Of a stretch of DNA of 47,876 nt, positions 23,799 to 33,434 are shown one piece after another. The stretch spans positions 1-47,876 of the forward strand of contig DATCHD010000090.1 of the NCBI GenBank assembly GCA_036508555.1, written 5' to 3'. The notes under the pieces were generated by a model. That model did no database searches. It worked only from the letters and a program-made list of their open reading frames with translations, and was not told where the DNA came from. The DNA comes from CAINVV01 sp036508555 (GTDB lineage: Bacteria > Bacteroidota > Bacteroidia > Bacteroidales > Prolixibacteraceae). Numbering within the stretch: position 1 is the stretch's first letter; each line of letters begins with the position of its first letter. The position numbers and the translations under genes are program-made.

Positions 23799-25094
23799 AT
23801 GACCGATATATCAACAATTCAACCATCCGGTAAGGAGATTGGATACCTGGATATGGAACTCCTGAGGTTTACTACGGCTGGAAGTGTGGATGATGGGAAG
23901 AGTACTTTGATAGGACGACTCTTGTTCGACAGCAAGGCAATTTTTGAGGATCAGATGGAAGCCCTCGAAAGGGCCAGCATCAGCCGTGGGGGAGAAGAAG
24001 TTAACCTGGCTTTGTTGACGGATGGTCTGCGGGCCGAGAGGGAGCAGGGGATTACCATCGATGTTGCTTACCGCTATTTTGCTACGCCAAAAAGAAAATT
24101 CATCATCGCTGATACGCCTGGACATATCCAGTACACCCGAAATATGGTTACAGGAGCTTCCACCGCCAATGCAGCGGTGATTCTGATTGATGCCCGTAAC
24201 GGTGTGATCGAGCAGACCCGCAGACATGCCTACATAGCGGCCCTGTTGCAGATTCCACATGTGGTGGTATGTGTCAACAAAATGGACCTTGTAGATTTTT
24301 CGCAGGAGGTATTTGAAGCAATCAGGATAGATTTTACAGAAGTTGCAGCCAAACTTGGAAATAACGATGTTTATTTTCTTCCGATCAGCGCGAAATTAGG
24401 GGATAACGTGGTGGATCGTTCCACCAATATGCCCTGGTACACCGGTCTGACGTTTATTGGCTTAATGGAGACACTACCTGTCGGAGGAGACCGCAACTTT
24501 GAGGATCCACGTTTTCCGGTACAGTATGTGATTCGTCCCCAGTCTGACCAATTCCACGATTACCGTGGTTATGCAGGACGTGTTGCCGGTGGTGTTTTCA
24601 CGGTAGGGCAGGAGGTTGTCGTGTTGCCTGGCGGACAAAAAACGACCATCCAAGGGATAGATTTGGGGAAAGGACAGCTTGAAAAAGCCTTTCCGCCACA
24701 GTCGGTAACCCTGCGATTGGCACATGAAATTGATATCAGCAGAGGTTCTATGATTGTGGATGCTGTTAATCAGCCTATTCAGGGTCAGGAGATTGATCTG
24801 ATGATCTGCTGGTTAAACAGTAAACCTCTTCAGCTCAGGGGAAAATACCTGTTGAAGCACACGTCCAACGAAATGAAATGCGTTGTGACTGATGTTGCTT
24901 ACAAGGTCAATATCAATACGCTGGAGGAATTACATGAAGATACCACGATCGGCTTAAACGAGATTGCCAGGATTTCCATCAAAACTACGCGAACCATTTT
25001 CTATGATTCCTACCGGAGAAACAGAGATACAGGCAGTCTGATTCTGATAGATGAAGCCACAAATAATGTGGTTGGTGCCGGGATGATACTTTAG
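23799..25094 (+). CDS. cysN: Sulfate adenylyltransferase subunit 1 CysN (GTPase)
   Basis: A 431-residue EF-Tu-like GTPase subunit of ATP sulfurylase. It has G1 GSVDDGKSTLIGRLL, the switch region REQGITIDVAYRYF, G3 ADTPGHIQYTRN and G4 VNKMDLVDF, followed by two beta-barrel domains. There is no fused APS kinase (CysC), so the pathway here goes APS to sulfite through CysH. ATG 23799 gives MTDISTIQPSGKEIGYLDM. The upstream open frame overlaps the end of cysD and is not needed. The stop is one base from the stop of the convergent phoR-like gene. Confidence 0.96.
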   Translation: MTDISTIQPSGKEIGYLDMELLRFTTAGSVDDGKSTLIGRLLFDSKAIFEDQMEALERASISRGGEEVNLALLTDGLRAEREQGITIDVAYRYFATPKRKFIIADTPGHIQYTRNMVTGASTANAAVILIDARNGVIEQTRRHAYIAALLQIPHVVVCVNKMDLVDFSQEVFEAIRIDFTEVAAKLGNNDVYFLPISAKLGDNVVDRSTNMPWYTGLTFIGLMETLPVGGDRNFEDPRFPVQYVIRPQSDQFHDYRGYAGRVAGGVFTVGQEVVVLPGGQKTTIQGIDLGKGQLEKAFPPQSVTLRLAHEIDISRGSMIVDAVNQPIQGQEIDLMICWLNSKPLQLRGKYLLKHTSNEMKCVVTDVAYKVNINTLEELHEDTTIGLNEIARISIKTTRTIFYDSYRRNRDTGSLILIDEATNNVVGAGMIL

Positions 25095-25095
25095 T

Positions 25096-26865
25096 TTATT
25101 TTGGCAAAGAGAAGATAAATTCCAATCCACCGCCTTTCCGGGTACGGGCAGATATTTCACCTTTAAAGCTGACAATTGCATTCTTGACAATGGCTAAACC
25201 AAGTCCGGTACCTCCCCGTTTGCGCGTGCGACCTGTATCAACACGGTAAAATCTTTCAAAGATACGGGGAAGGTGCTCTTCGGCGACGCCAGGTCCGTTG
25301 TCGGAAAAAGTAAAGTAATGATAGGTTTCATCTTCGTGGTAACTGGAAATAAAGATGGTAATTCCTTTTCCGGCATAATTAAGGGAATTTTCAATCAAAT
25401 TTCGTAAAACGGAAAATATCAGGGAGTAATTTGCATTGACAGTGATTCGTTCATCAATATTGTGCTCGATAAGAACGGATTTTAAACGAATTGGATCAGA
25501 AAAACTCTCAACCACTTCTTCAACCAGTTTCTTAATATTAATATTCCCTCTTGGGTATAGCTCTGAAGACTCTTCAATCTTGTTCAACAAGGCGATGTCA
25601 TTGACTAGCTGGGATAATCTTTCCGATTGATTGTAAGCTTTTTCAATAAAATGTTTTCGCTTTTCCTGAATTAAATCAGGGTTGTTTATCAGCGTTTCCA
25701 AATAACCTTTTACTGTTGAAATGGGTGTTTTTAGTTCATGTGCGATATTGGATGTAATCTGTTGTTTCATCATGCTCCGTTTGACCAACTTTGTATTGTC
25801 TGTGATCAATATTTCGAAGCTCTTATCCTGAAAGAAGATACATAGAATTGAAAAATAGGAGCCATCATGCTGGACAGAATATTCCATACGCGGCATTTCG
25901 CTCATTTGAGAAAATTTTTCATTGGCAATGGTATTGTCGATGAATAAATTCATCTCTTCCATCTCCTTAAGTTTGAAGATTTTTTCTATCGAAATTGTAG
26001 ACTCTTCCGAAATATTGTTGATGTAAAAAATGAAATGACTGTTATTTAAGATTACCTTTTTTTGTGGTGAAAAGAAGGCCACGCCCTCATTTAATACGAA
26101 CAGGTGACTGATCAGTTTTTCTTTTTCGAGTATCAGATCGGATTTCGCAATCATAGACTGTTCAAACAAGCTGCTGATCTCGCTACTGATGACTCCCAGT
26201 TCATCATCCGAAAATTGAAGGTCTTGGTTTGTTGTTTTACCACTTCGGATACGAATTACAAAATCTTTCAATCTCGTGATAGAGTCACCCAATCGATTGG
26301 TAATCACCCTTAACAGGATTCCGAAAAGGGTAAATAAAAAGAGGTAGAATAGAATAAATGCCCGGTCGATTTTAAGATAATTGCGTATCTCTGTATCGTA
26401 AGTAACAGCTGATCTGATGATTATTGTATTGTAAATTTTGGCAAAATAAAAATACTCCTGGCCGGTGGTTGTAGAGTGACGAATATTGTACCCGGAGAGG
26501 GATAATTTTGCTTCCATAAATTCCGGTCTGCCGCTGTGATTTTCCATCTGCAAATAATTGGCAACCGAGTTGTCGTAAAGTACCTTACCTTCCATGTCGA
26601 ACACGGTAATCCTGGTTATATCAGGAGGAATCAGCATCTTCAACGAATCTAATTTACTGAATTCGCCGGTTGCAGAAAGATTCTTCTGATTGATAAATCT
26701 GCTGACCATTTCGGTATAACTGTCCAGCTTGTTTTCGAGGTGTGCAATGCGAAACTGTTTCTCATGCTGGCTTTGATACAACAACATGGAAAAAATGAAT
26801 AGGGTGAAAAGAAGGAAATAGTTAATAAACAATTTCCACTTAATGGTTTTAGACTTGAAAAGCAT
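25096..26865 (-). CDS. PhoR-like sensor histidine kinase
   Basis: A 589-residue membrane kinase. Helix 1 (about 11-30) and helix 2 (about 168-190) bracket a ~135-residue periplasmic sensor domain. A HAMP-like linker (191-240) and a PAS-like region (250-355) follow. HisKA has H376 in SNIAHELKTPISTVKG, and HATPase_c has LIENSLNYA, DNGPGV and GGTGLGLAIV. It lacks receiver or HPt domains. It is the last gene of the porin-pst-phoU-regulator cluster, so it is the probable phosphate sensor. Classical PhoR has no large periplasmic domain, so direct ligand sensing outside the membrane is possible. Confidence 0.9.
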   Translation of the reverse strand: MLFKSKTIKWKLFINYFLLFTLFIFSMLLYQSQHEKQFRIAHLENKLDSYTEMVSRFINQKNLSATGEFSKLDSLKMLIPPDITRITVFDMEGKVLYDNSVANYLQMENHSGRPEFMEAKLSLSGYNIRHSTTTGQEYFYFAKIYNTIIIRSAVTYDTEIRNYLKIDRAFILFYLFLFTLFGILLRVITNRLGDSITRLKDFVIRIRSGKTTNQDLQFSDDELGVISSEISSLFEQSMIAKSDLILEKEKLISHLFVLNEGVAFFSPQKKVILNNSHFIFYINNISEESTISIEKIFKLKEMEEMNLFIDNTIANEKFSQMSEMPRMEYSVQHDGSYFSILCIFFQDKSFEILITDNTKLVKRSMMKQQITSNIAHELKTPISTVKGYLETLINNPDLIQEKRKHFIEKAYNQSERLSQLVNDIALLNKIEESSELYPRGNINIKKLVEEVVESFSDPIRLKSVLIEHNIDERITVNANYSLIFSVLRNLIENSLNYAGKGITIFISSYHEDETYHYFTFSDNGPGVAEEHLPRIFERFYRVDTGRTRKRGGTGLGLAIVKNAIVSFKGEISARTRKGGGLEFIFSLPK

Positions 26866-26897
26866 ATTTGGCGTACGTTGTCATCAAAGTTCAATTC

Positions 26898-27584
26898 TCA
26901 TATTTCAAAATAGTAACCATAGCCTGGTTTGTTGCGAATATAACTACTATATTCTTCCATCTTTTTTCGCAACCTGGTGATGTTAACATCGACTGTTCTG
27001 TCAGTGACAATTACGTCGTTGTCCCAAATTCTGGCGAGAATCTCTTCCCGGGAGAAGATTCGGCCTTGGTTTTTTGCCAACAAGGATAGAATTTCAAACT
27101 CCTTCCTGGTAAGATCAATTTTTTTATTGTTGATTAACAATCGTTTGGTTACGATATCAATTGCAATATTTCCGAGTGTCAAAAGTAATTTTTCCGCTGA
27201 TTCATCAATTTTTCTTGTCCTTTTCAGGATCGTTTTTACCCTGGCTTGCAGTTCACGAATAGAGAATGGTTTGGCGATATAATCGTCTGCCCCAACATTA
27301 AACCCGGTCAAGACGTCGTTTTCATTGTTACGGGCCGTCAGAAATATGATCGGTGTATCAATTTCCAGCTCTTTACGGATTTTCTGGGCGAGTCCAAACC
27401 CCGACATTTTGCCCATCATCACATCCAGCAGGAAAAGGTCATAGCCGGCCAATTTTTTTTTGAGCGCTTCCTCCGCCGAGTGGACAATATCAATACTGTA
27501 GCCTTCACTTTCAAGATTGAATTGAAGAATTTCGCAGATGTCTTTCTCGTCTTCTGCAATCAGAATCCGGTAATTTTCTTTCAT
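26898..27584 (-). CDS. PhoB-like response regulator (OmpR family)
   Basis: A 228-residue transcription regulator. The receiver domain has phosphoacceptor D54 in LFLLDVMMGKMSG, Thr in IFLTARN and Lys in DYIAKPFS. The C-terminal winged helix contains LTRKEFEILSLLAKNQG, ILARIWDND and VDVNITRLRKKM. ATG 27584 (MKENYRIL) is preferred to GTG 27590, two codons upstream. It lies between phoU and the kinase gene and is the likely binder of the Pho-box-like repeat upstream of the porin. The regulatory link is an inference from gene order. Confidence 0.92.
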   Translation of the reverse strand: MKENYRILIAEDEKDICEILQFNLESEGYSIDIVHSAEEALKKKLAGYDLFLLDVMMGKMSGFGLAQKIRKELEIDTPIIFLTARNNENDVLTGFNVGADDYIAKPFSIRELQARVKTILKRTRKIDESAEKLLLTLGNIAIDIVTKRLLINNKKIDLTRKEFEILSLLAKNQGRIFSREEILARIWDNDVIVTDRTVDVNITRLRKKMEEYSSYIRNKPGYGYYFEI

Positions 27585-27610
27585 GGCCACTGTTTCCCTT
27601 TATCCTTTTC

Positions 27611-28276
27611 TTACTTGTGTCTCCTGTGTTTGACAATCTCACCTTCCACAACAAAGGTAATTGATTCTGCAAGATTGGTTGAATAACTGGCAATCCTTTC
27701 AAACAGATTGATGATGATCAGTACGTTTGCAGCCACTACGACTACTTCGGATTGATGCATCATTTCCCCGAGTATCTTTCCTGTGATTTTTTTGCATTCC
27801 TCCTTGATCCCGGTTACTTTGACGTAAATCTTTTCGGCGTAGGTCAGATCGTGTGTTTTGACGACTTCGAGTACATCGGAAAACAATTCTGTTATTTTAT
27901 CCCCAAGCAGATCGATTCCCAATTCTTCAACCAAATCCGTGTAGTCTGAAAGAGGTTCAATTCTTTTGGCAATATTTACGGCATGGTCGCCAATGCGCTC
28001 AAGATCATTGTTAATTTTCAGGACAGACAAGATGTACCTTAAATCGGAGGCCACCGGTTGTTGTAATGCGAAAATCTTCTGACAAAGCTTATCAATCTTG
28101 ACATCCAGGTTGTTGATGTATTCGTCGTTGTTGATCACTTTCTTTGCCAGCGCCAAGTCGGTGGTCTGAAGGGCGATGACCACGTCGACCAGTTGTTGGT
28201 TGACCTGAGAACACATTTGTATCACTTTGTGGGACAATTTCTCCAGTTCGGAGTCGAATATTCTGTAATTTTCCAT
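27611..28276 (-). CDS. phoU: Phosphate signalling regulator PhoU
   Basis: A 221-residue all-helical protein of two PhoU three-helix bundles, linking the Pst transporter to the PhoR-like kinase. Diagnostic segments are AKKVINNDEYINNLDVKIDK (about 43-62) and SDLRYILSVLKINNDLERIGDHA, the metal-binding-type ERxxDxA motif. The second bundle ends in an 'ERIASYSTNLAESI' helix. It sits between pstB and the regulator gene at 26-base spacing on both sides. Confidence 0.95.
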   Translation of the reverse strand: MENYRIFDSELEKLSHKVIQMCSQVNQQLVDVVIALQTTDLALAKKVINNDEYINNLDVKIDKLCQKIFALQQPVASDLRYILSVLKINNDLERIGDHAVNIAKRIEPLSDYTDLVEELGIDLLGDKITELFSDVLEVVKTHDLTYAEKIYVKVTGIKEECKKITGKILGEMMHQSEVVVVAANVLIIINLFERIASYSTNLAESITFVVEGEIVKHRRHK

Positions 28277-28302
28277 GTTATAAAATTATGAAAGATATGA
28301 TG

Positions 28303-29061
28303 TCATCCAAAACGGCCTGTTATATAGTCTTCTGTCTGTTTCTTATCAGGGTTGGTAAAGATCTTTCTGGTTTTATCGTACTCAATCAGCAATCCCAGGT
28401 AAAAGAAGGCAGTTTGATCACTGATACGCGCTGCCTGCTGCATATTATGCGTGACAATAACAATGGTGTAGTGTTCTTTAAGTTGTACAATTAATTCTTC
28501 GATCTTGGCTGTCGACAAGGGATCAAGCGCGCTGGCCGGCTCGTCCATCAAAACTATTTCAGGGTTAACGGCCAAAGTTCTGGCGATGCACAATCGTTGC
28601 TGCTGTCCACCAGAAAGTCCAAGAGCAGAATCTCCCAAACGATCCTTCACTTCGTCCCAGATGGCGGCGTTTTTCAGAGCGTTCTCTACAATTTCGTCCA
28701 ACTGGTTTTTGTTACTGAGCCCATTTATTCTCGGCCCATAGGCGACGTTCTCATAAACTGACTTGGCAAATGGGTTTGATTTTTGAAATACCATACCCAC
28801 TTTCTTCCGCAAATTAACTACATCAATATTTTTGTCATAGATATCAATGTTATCAATCATTACTTTACCTTCGATCTTGACCCCTTCAATCAGGTCGTTC
28901 ATTCGGTTCAGACTGCGCAAAAAGGTAGACTTTCCGCATCCTGAAGGGCCGATGAAGGCGGTTACCTTTTTTTCCGGAATAGTGATGGAGATATTGTTCA
29001 ACGCCATTTTCCCACTGTAAAAGAGGGAAAAATTCTCGGTTTTGATTTTATCAACTGTCAT
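28303..29061 (-). CDS. pstB: Phosphate ABC transporter ATP-binding protein PstB
   Basis: A 252-residue ATPase of the high-affinity phosphate importer. It shows Walker A GPSGCGKSTFLRSLNRMND, Q-loop VFQKSNPF, signature LGLSGGQQQRLCIARTLA, Walker B IVLMDEPASALDP and the switch His in VTHNMQQAARISD. The RxLNRMND extension after Walker A is PstB-specific. It begins 2 bases after pstA. Confidence 0.97.
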   Translation of the reverse strand: MTVDKIKTENFSLFYSGKMALNNISITIPEKKVTAFIGPSGCGKSTFLRSLNRMNDLIEGVKIEGKVMIDNIDIYDKNIDVVNLRKKVGMVFQKSNPFAKSVYENVAYGPRINGLSNKNQLDEIVENALKNAAIWDEVKDRLGDSALGLSGGQQQRLCIARTLAVNPEIVLMDEPASALDPLSTAKIEELIVQLKEHYTIVIVTHNMQQAARISDQTAFFYLGLLIEYDKTRKIFTNPDKKQTEDYITGRFG

Positions 29062-29063
29062 TA

Positions 29064-29969
29064 TTAATTGGTTTTCTTTTTTCTGATTCTGTATCTTAAA
29101 ATAACGGCCGACATGTTCAGGGAGAAGGTCAGCATCAGCAACACGCAGGTAGTACCAAATTGGATCGGCAATGTCTTGTCAACATTGGCCGATTGCGTGG
29201 TCATTACATAAATATGATAACCCAATACCATAAATTGGTCACTTAATCCCGGCAACGTAGCAATATAATAGGCGGCCCCGGTAAATAATATCGGGGCAAC
29301 TTCGCCGGCCCCGCGGCTCACTGCCAGAATGGTTCCGGTCAAAATACCTGAAACTGACCCGGGCAAAACTACTTTTCGGATGGTTTGCCATTTGGTGGCC
29401 CCGAGAGCGAGACTTGCAGCCCTGAGTTCATTCGGAACGGATTTTAATGCCTCTTCAACCGAGACAATCACTACCGGAAGTGTCAACAGCGCCATAGTAA
29501 GGCTTGCCCAAAGCAGATTTGGCTGTCCCCATTTCAGGGTTCCTCCATAAAAGGTGTTGTCGACCTGTGCTCCAACGAATTTGATAAAGAACCCCAATCC
29601 AAACAGACCATAGATAATAGCCGGGATGACAGCCAAAGTACGCACGGCAAATCGAATGGTTTTTGCTATGAAGGAATTTTCTTTGGCGTATTCAGTAAGG
29701 TAAATGGCTGTGATCGTCCCAAACGGAACAGCCGCAACCGACATAATGATCACGAGCAGGGCCGTGCCATAAATGGCCGGGAAAATGCCCCCTTTGGTCA
29801 TTCCTTCTTCTGGAAAATTGGTCAGAAATTTCCACGAAAGTTGATCTTTACCCCCAATCACAATTACAGTGAGCATGACCACAATAATTGAGATGATAAG
29901 TAAAGCTGAAGAAAGGGTAACCCCTTCTATAATATATCCTTTGAGGTTTTTCTTGAAATTGTTTATCAT
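29064..29969 (-). CDS. pstA: Phosphate ABC transporter permease PstA
   Basis: A 301-residue inner membrane permease with six transmembrane helices. It shows LTEYAKENSFIAKTIRFAV, PAIIYGLFGLGFFIKFVG, the EAA-type cytoplasmic loop RAASLALGATKWQTIRKVVLPG, and SRGAGEVAPILFTGAAY, all PstA hallmarks. Its ATG overlaps the stop of pstC by four bases. Confidence 0.96.
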   Translation of the reverse strand: MINNFKKNLKGYIIEGVTLSSALLIISIIVVMLTVIVIGGKDQLSWKFLTNFPEEGMTKGGIFPAIYGTALLVIIMSVAAVPFGTITAIYLTEYAKENSFIAKTIRFAVRTLAVIPAIIYGLFGLGFFIKFVGAQVDNTFYGGTLKWGQPNLLWASLTMALLTLPVVIVSVEEALKSVPNELRAASLALGATKWQTIRKVVLPGSVSGILTGTILAVSRGAGEVAPILFTGAAYYIATLPGLSDQFMVLGYHIYVMTTQSANVDKTLPIQFGTTCVLLMLTFSLNMSAVILRYRIRKKKTN

Positions 29970-31126
29970 TTTCCCTGAATTCTTTTCATTAGTTTACCTT
30001 TGACATAAAATTCAGCTATTGCGTTGAGTAGGAAAGTGAAAATGAATAGCAATGATCCGATCAGGAATAAAACGTTGTAGTGCGTATCGCCGAAGACAAC
30101 TTCGGCCATTTCTGCGCCAATTGTTGCTGCCAGCGTCCTGACCGATGAAAAAGGGTTCAAATCTATCTGGGCTGCATTGCCGGTTGCCATTAACGCAATC
30201 ATCGTTTCACCAAAGACACGGCCGATACCCAACAGAATGGCTGCAAAAATTCCAGGAGTGGCTGCGGGCAGAATGACGAAAAAGGCGGTCTGCCATTTAG
30301 AGGCCCCGATGGCCAGACTCGCTTCATAAAATGATTTTGGTACTGCCGTCAATGCATCTTCCGTAATGGTATAGATGATAGGAATCGCCGCAATTCCCAT
30401 CGCAATTCCTCCTACAAATGAATTCAACCTTGTTTCGTAATGAAAAATATTTTGAAGAAAGGTGGCCAATACCATCAATGCGAAAAAACCAATTACTACA
30501 GATGGGAAACCTGCTAAAAGTTCGATTGCAGGTTTAATCACCTCTTTTATCTTTTTGTTGGCAAAAACTGCTGTGTACAAGGCAGCGAGAATTGCAATCG
30601 GCGCAGCAAAAAGCATGGAGATCAAGGTGATTTTAAATGTTCCTAAAATTAAGGCGAGAATTCCATAGCGTGGTTTCTCGGAGACAGGCACCCACTCTTT
30701 GGTTACCAAAGTTTTTAGGGCCGTTTGATTGTCATCGAAGCCACTGCCTGAGCTGACAGTGTAAGTAACCTCATCTGATTTCTTAGCTGAAACCGAGTCG
30801 GTTGTCTGAACGCCGTATTGTTCCTGAACTTCTGTTTTATCTGTCACTTCCCCGTAAGTTTCCTGGACTGGCTGTGTTGTATTATTTTCAATTGAGGAAG
30901 GCTTTGGAGCATGCGAGTTGCTGAAAATAGGCAAAGATTCACGAAATACAAAAATGAAGATAAGGACAATAATCGTAATCGAGAGAAAAGCCACGCCCTT
31001 AATAATTTTTTCGGCCAGATAATCGCCCAGTCGGAACCTTTTCCGAGTGATGTCTATTAGCTTGGAACCTTCTGACAAACCGGTAGGATCGCCTGAAGAT
31101 TTCTTTTTTGATTTTTTTTTGGTCAA
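29966..31126 (-). CDS. pstC: Phosphate ABC transporter permease PstC with enlarged periplasmic loop
   Basis: A 386-residue permease. The first helix (about 42-62) is followed by FVFRESLPIF and then a ~75-residue low-complexity segment rich in S, T, Q, E and V (about 75-145). The core resumes at KEWVPVSEKPRYGILALILG, with PIAILAALYTA, GFPSVVIGFFAL and the EAA loop YEASLAIGASKWQTAFFVILP. Bacterial PstC usually has only a short loop between the first two helices; the insert is the unusual feature. It begins 18 bases after pstS. Confidence 0.95.
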   Translation of the reverse strand: MTKKKSKKKSSGDPTGLSEGSKLIDITRKRFRLGDYLAEKIIKGVAFLSITIIVLIFIFVFRESLPIFSNSHAPKPSSIENNTTQPVQETYGEVTDKTEVQEQYGVQTTDSVSAKKSDEVTYTVSSGSGFDDNQTALKTLVTKEWVPVSEKPRYGILALILGTFKITLISMLFAAPIAILAALYTAVFANKKIKEVIKPAIELLAGFPSVVIGFFALMVLATFLQNIFHYETRLNSFVGGIAMGIAAIPIIYTITEDALTAVPKSFYEASLAIGASKWQTAFFVILPAATPGIFAAILLGIGRVFGETMIALMATGNAAQIDLNPFSSVRTLAATIGAEMAEVVFGDTHYNVLFLIGSLLFIFTFLLNAIAEFYVKGKLMKRIQGK

Positions 31127-31144
31127 CGTTTATTTAATTAACAC

Positions 31145-31984
31145 TTATTTTACCGGGAAATAGCCAACTTCAACGACCAACTTCTGTCCTTCCGGACTGA
31201 GGATCCAGTCGATGTATTTTTTTATTTCGCCTGTTGGCCTGTTAACGAGGTACATGTACAAATATCTGGTAATAGGATACTCATTGCTTTTGATGGTTTC
31301 GGCAGTTGGAATAAAGGCCGGGCTTTTGTCATCTTTCTTTACTTTGCAGATTACAATACCTTCAGCAAAAGCAGCACCTCCGTAACCAATTCCATAAGCA
31401 TCTTTCTTTACCGCATTTACAACCGCTGCAGTTCCTGGTAAGGTTTGACAACTTGATGCATAGTCGCCTTTTACTACATTTTCCTGAAAGAAGACATAAG
31501 TACCTGAACTGTTTTCCCTGCCATACAATTTGATGGCCTGGTCATCTCCGCCAACTTGTTTCCAATTGCTGATAGTGCCTCTGAAAATTTCGCCTAGTTG
31601 TTTGATCGTTAATTCTTTTACCTTATTTGCCGGATTAAGATAGACGGTGATGCCATCTTTGGCACAAGCAACTTCGACTCCCAGTGTGTTGAATCTGGCT
31701 TTTAGTTTCTCTTTTTCAGTGGCTTTCATTTTACGGCTGGCATTGGCGATATCCGTTGCACCGTTGATAAGGGCTGAGATGCCTACGCCGGATCCACCTC
31801 CTGTAACTTGTACAGAAGCAGAAGGATTACTTTTCATATATACTTCCGCCCATCTTTGGGCAAGAATTACCATGGTGTCGGAGCCTTTTACGGTGATACG
31901 CTCAGGTGCAGCCGTGAAGGCAAAGCAGACCATTCCAAGGAGTACTGCCAGGATTGTTACCTTTAAAAGTTTGAATGATTTCAT
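31145..31984 (-). CDS. pstS: Phosphate-binding protein PstS
   Basis: A 279-residue periplasmic binding protein with a signal peptide (MKSFKLLKVTILAVLLGMVC, cleaved near FAFTAAP; no lipobox Cys follows the cleavage site). It has the phosphate-site motifs ITVKGSDTMVILAQRWAE, VTGGGSGVGISALINGATDIANASR, ...GRENSSGTYVFF and YGIGYGG, typical of the short PstS type. It lies 48 bases after the porin gene and before pstC. Confidence 0.95.
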   Translation of the reverse strand: MKSFKLLKVTILAVLLGMVCFAFTAAPERITVKGSDTMVILAQRWAEVYMKSNPSASVQVTGGGSGVGISALINGATDIANASRKMKATEKEKLKARFNTLGVEVACAKDGITVYLNPANKVKELTIKQLGEIFRGTISNWKQVGGDDQAIKLYGRENSSGTYVFFQENVVKGDYASSCQTLPGTAAVVNAVKKDAYGIGYGGAAFAEGIVICKVKKDDKSPAFIPTAETIKSNEYPITRYLYMYLVNRPTGEIKKYIDWILSPEGQKLVVEVGYFPVK

Positions 31985-32032
31985 TGTATCTGTATTATTT
32001 CTGTTAAATATATTGTGTTTTTTGTTCTTAAT

Positions 32033-33403
32033 TTAGAATTTTGCTTGAATTCTTAAAGTAAATACGTTTTGGTTAATGGCATTGCTCCAATCCATCGTTC
32101 CGGCAACTCCGTGTGCATCAGTATAAGGTTCAATTACTTTACCAGCAGTTCCAACTTTTTCACTGTTTACGATATCGTAACCCAAGGTGATTCTTATGTT
32201 TTTATCAAAATAATGGTGGAATGCAAGGCCAATAGTGGCAGTTGCAAGATCACTTTTTCCGCTCATTTTTGATTTCAGTGTGGTGGCATCATTGCTAGTG
32301 AATCCTTTCACTGCAACATCTTGTCCTTTGATATCAGTATTGGGATCATAATAATCATAACGGATTGCAAATTGGTACTTTTTACCCAGGTTTTTGATGA
32401 AATAAAGGTAATATCCTGCAAAATTGTTTTGAAAGTTGGCTACTCCGGGTACAGCTGCTGTTGTTCCGACTGCGGCAACCGGTGCATATCCGACAGTGGC
32501 ATTCTTACCCGCAATGTATTCCCCTTTAATTGATAAACCACCTAATACATCGGCAAATAACTGAAATTCACCGTCTAACCAATTTCTTTTTAACGGATCT
32601 CCAAATTTAATATCTGTAACAGTTGTATAGTCAGTGCTTAAGGTCTTTACTGCATTGGATTTGATGGTTCCAAAGTAACCATGGGCACCAAAATCAAGTC
32701 CTCCGAAATTTCCAAGGCTCAGATTGTAAGTTACACGGGCCATTATATCTTTGTAATTGTCATAATCGATGTTATCGGCCGCATTGAGGTTGGTCCCGGC
32801 ACTGTTGTTGACTGTAAGGCCATCGACGCCGTTAAACACTGCCAACTGCGCATGAATAGGGAAGTTAACAGGATTGTATTCCAATTTTGCTCCTATGGCA
32901 TGCTCGCCAGGGTAAATAGCACTGATTATTGCTGAACGCTCTGGTAATTCGCGCTGACTGGACGAATATTCTACTTCATAGTCTGGTCTGTTAAATTTAC
33001 CTAACGTGAAGCTAAATGATTTGGTCCAGTGGTCGTTTAATACAACATAAGCATCTTTTATGGCAAAATCCCCAGGTGTAAAGTCCGGTTGTAATACAAA
33101 TTTAATGCCGTCTGCTGCTTCATAAGTCAGCTTTACCATGACTCTTCTTAAAGAGAAATAATTTTGACTCGTGGAAAGAAGAGCAGGACTCTCGAAGTAT
33201 TGATACTGAGCCTGCGTATATCCCGAAATTTTTATCTTCGTCAATTTGGAGAGATCAGCTTCGTCATTTGCCAGCCTCTCATTTATACCATTTACTTTTT
33301 CATCTATTGTCAAAAGTTTCTCCGCTACTTTTGGATCCTGAGCATTTGAATTAATCGTTATCAGGAAAAAAAGTAAGAATAAAATTGAAATCGATTTTTT
33401 CAT
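32033..33403 (-). CDS. Phosphate-selective porin O/P-family outer membrane protein
   Basis: A 456-residue outer membrane barrel with a signal peptide (MKKSISILFLLFFLITINSNA). A short coiled coil follows (KVAEKLLTIDEKVNGINERL), as in OprO/OprP porins, where it trimerises. Beta-strands then start at KISGYTQAQYQYFE, with ISAIYPGEHAIGAKLEY in the middle and a C-terminal Phe (RIQAKF) recognised by BAM. ATG 33403 marks the signal peptide; the 44 codons upstream run through the promoter. As first gene of the pst cluster it probably admits phosphate to the periplasm under starvation. Confidence 0.9.
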   Translation of the reverse strand: MKKSISILFLLFFLITINSNAQDPKVAEKLLTIDEKVNGINERLANDEADLSKLTKIKISGYTQAQYQYFESPALLSTSQNYFSLRRVMVKLTYEAADGIKFVLQPDFTPGDFAIKDAYVVLNDHWTKSFSFTLGKFNRPDYEVEYSSSQRELPERSAIISAIYPGEHAIGAKLEYNPVNFPIHAQLAVFNGVDGLTVNNSAGTNLNAADNIDYDNYKDIMARVTYNLSLGNFGGLDFGAHGYFGTIKSNAVKTLSTDYTTVTDIKFGDPLKRNWLDGEFQLFADVLGGLSIKGEYIAGKNATVGYAPVAAVGTTAAVPGVANFQNNFAGYYLYFIKNLGKKYQFAIRYDYYDPNTDIKGQDVAVKGFTSNDATTLKSKMSGKSDLATATIGLAFHHYFDKNIRITLGYDIVNSEKVGTAGKVIEPYTDAHGVAGTMDWSNAINQNVFTLRIQAKF

Positions 33404-33434
33404 AGCCTCGTAAATTTTCGAATCTTGTTTGATA

